From assembly GCA_905221605.1 (NCBI GenBank), contig CAJNDS010000001.1, forward strand, positions 67,525-122,524: 55,000 nt of DNA, read 5' to 3'. The stretch comes from Symbiodinium natans. Its lineage: Eukaryota > Sar > Dinophyceae > Suessiales > Symbiodiniaceae. Each line of letters starts with the position of its first letter. Position 1 is the stretch's first letter. The position numbers were made by a program, and so were the translations under genes. The notes beneath the pieces were generated by a model. It had not been told where the DNA came from, did not search any database, and saw only the letters and a program-made list of their open reading frames with translations. Below, in pieces: positions 54,006 through 55,000 of the stretch.

Positions 54006-54097
54006 TTACTACTTGCTCCTTCAGCTGGACCTTTCGCTCACTTCCCCAAACCCATCCAAGCATTTCTTTGATTTGTCCACTTGCGCCGGCCTCGGAA

Positions 54098-54187
54098 GGG
54101 TTTAGGGTGTTTAGGGTTTTAGGGTTTGTAGGGTTTACGATTTGTAGGGCGTAGGGTTTTTAGGGCTTAGGGTTTTTAGGGTTCAAA
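54098..54187 (+). repeat. Degenerate interstitial telomere-like repeats (TTTAGGG)
   Basis: About ten TTTAGGG-type units in 90 bp (TTTAGGG, TTTTAGGG, TTGTAGGG, GCGTAGGG, TTTTTAGGG). TTTAGGG is the telomere repeat type reported for dinoflagellates and plants. The units are degenerate and inside the sequence, so this is not an active chromosome end. Confidence 0.8.
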
Positions 54188-54225
54188 AGGGAAAATACTT
54201 TGAGAATACATGATACAGAAGATTT

Positions 54226-54244
54226 GAAGATGTTCAACATCTTC
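54226..54244. other. Perfect 9-bp inverted repeat
   Basis: GAAGATGTT, C, AACATCTTC. A short hairpin of unknown meaning. Confidence 0.6.
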
Positions 54245-54445
54245 CTGAATGATACAGATGAGAGTCCCCCCCCCACCCCACTCTTCCAGGAAATTTTTGT
54301 TGACCACTCTAGAGTGTCCATTTTCCTCCTCAGACCCCCCCCCCACTCCCCCCCCCACGGGAAAGGGGGGGTATGGCTAAGCCGAGAACCCCATGTTTTG
54401 TTTTGTTTTGGACATGATTCATATGCTTCCATGCGAGTTTGCCCG

Positions 54446-54495
54446 GCTTAAACAAGCGGGGGGGTTGGGGGGGGCGGAGCCCCCCCCATTTGCAA
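54446..54495 (-). repeat. GC foldback motif shared with the 39-kb region
   Basis: Reverse complement: GCAAATGGGGGGGG, CTCCG, then C-runs, AACCCCCCCGCTT. The same order occurs at 39076-39117 and 39236-39283. The G-run/C-run pairing around a 4-6-bp centre makes a strong hairpin. Confidence 0.75.
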
Positions 54496-54499
54496 ACAC

Positions 54500-54955
54500 G
54501 ATGCTCGCATTACGCCTCTTAAACTGCTGCCTAAATCCTCCACCGAAGGCCCAGCAGGTATTAAGCCTCTTAGACGTCGTAAACTGCTGCCCGAACCCTC
54601 CACAAAAGGCCCAGCGAGTATTCGGCCTCTTAAACTGCTGCCTAAATCCTCCACAAAAGGCCCAGCAAGTATTACGCCTTTTAAACTGCTGCCCAAACCC
54701 TCCACAAAAGGCCCAGCAAGTATCAGGCCTCTTAAACTGCTGCCTAAACCCTCCGCAGAAGGCCCAGCAAGTATTACGCCTTTTAAACTGCTGCCCAAAC
54801 CCTCCAAAAAAGGCCCAGCAAGTATTAGGCCTCTTAAACTGCTGCCTAAACCCTCCGCAGAAGGCCCAGCAAGTGTTACGCCTCTTAAATTGCTGCCCAA
54901 AGGCCCAGCAAGTATTAGGCCTCTTAAACTGCTGCCTAAACCCTCCACAAAGGGG
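54500..54955 (+). repeat. 51-bp tandem repeat, about nine units
   Basis: The marker AAACTGCTGC recurs at 54521, 54581, 54632, 54683, 54734, 54785, 54836, 54887 (one mismatch) and 54926, so the main period is 51 bp with an irregular first (60) and last (39) spacing. Units alternate CTGCCTAAA and CTGCCCAAA, implying a 102-bp higher-order unit. Since 51 is a multiple of three, frames stay open on both strands with 17-residue repeats (LNCCLNPPQKAQQV); this need not mean coding. Confidence 0.92.
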
Positions 54956-55000
54956 GGGGCTTGGTTGCGGCTTCAGGGGGGAGCTTTAGGGGGGGCTTTA

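Noticed and set aside
53158-54105. 315-codon Leu-rich ORF
   Set aside because: It is the CTA/CTG array read in a second frame.
54393-54989. 198-codon plus-strand ORF with 17-residue repeats
   Set aside because: The 51-bp tandem repeat contains no stop in several frames on both strands; no start context or known protein.

Overview
The window reads as nuclear DNA of a dinoflagellate, most likely a Symbiodiniaceae-type (Suessiales) alga. Four things support this: retroelement proteins with the idiom of that lineage; a relic of the dinoflagellate spliced leader in front of an intronless gene; plant-type TTTAGGG telomere-like repeats; and very long trinucleotide arrays with low gene density. No database search was possible. 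The lineage call rests on recognised protein families and motifs.

Layout. 1-6 kb: degenerate repeats, two decayed minus-strand non-LTR reverse transcriptase fragments, a frameshifted plus-strand tyrosine recombinase pseudogene, and long TAG/CTA arrays. 6-37 kb: a gene-poor, probably intron-rich stretch. Its recognisable genes are all on the minus strand: a Coa1-like protein with two similar domains (7.7-8.7 kb), a decayed ankyrin-repeat gene (9-10 kb), an intronless WDR68/DCAF7 (AN11/TTG1) WD40 gene (20.9-21.9 kb) and a small RRM protein (23.5-23.8 kb). A cluster of eight 24-bp palindromes surrounds an AT-rich trinucleotide-like array at 27.7-28.6 kb. 37.6-40.5 kb: retroelement RNase H debris, a snapback inverted repeat and a 1.5-kb foldback structure.

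40.5-50.1 kb is the centrepiece: a nearly intact Ty1/copia LTR retrotransposon. Its ends are fixed by a 334-bp 3' LTR and a GTCTG target-site duplication. It has a gag-protease ORF and an integrase-RT-RNase H ORF one frame forward. The pol ORF ends in a C-terminal domain of about 200 residues that looks like a methyltransferase. A separate third ORF encodes a membrane protein with two Cys/His motifs, in the position where env-like genes lie. A 1.29-kb sequence interrupts the 5' LTR; the 3' LTR preserves the empty site.

50-55 kb: the rest of the older sequence into which the copia element inserted, a second tyrosine recombinase gene cut off by an 0.8-kb CTA-type array, degenerate telomeric repeats, a GC foldback motif and a 51-bp tandem repeat. 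No rRNA, tRNA, SL RNA gene or CRISPR was seen. Much of 6-37 kb may be introns of genes whose short exons cannot be called by eye.
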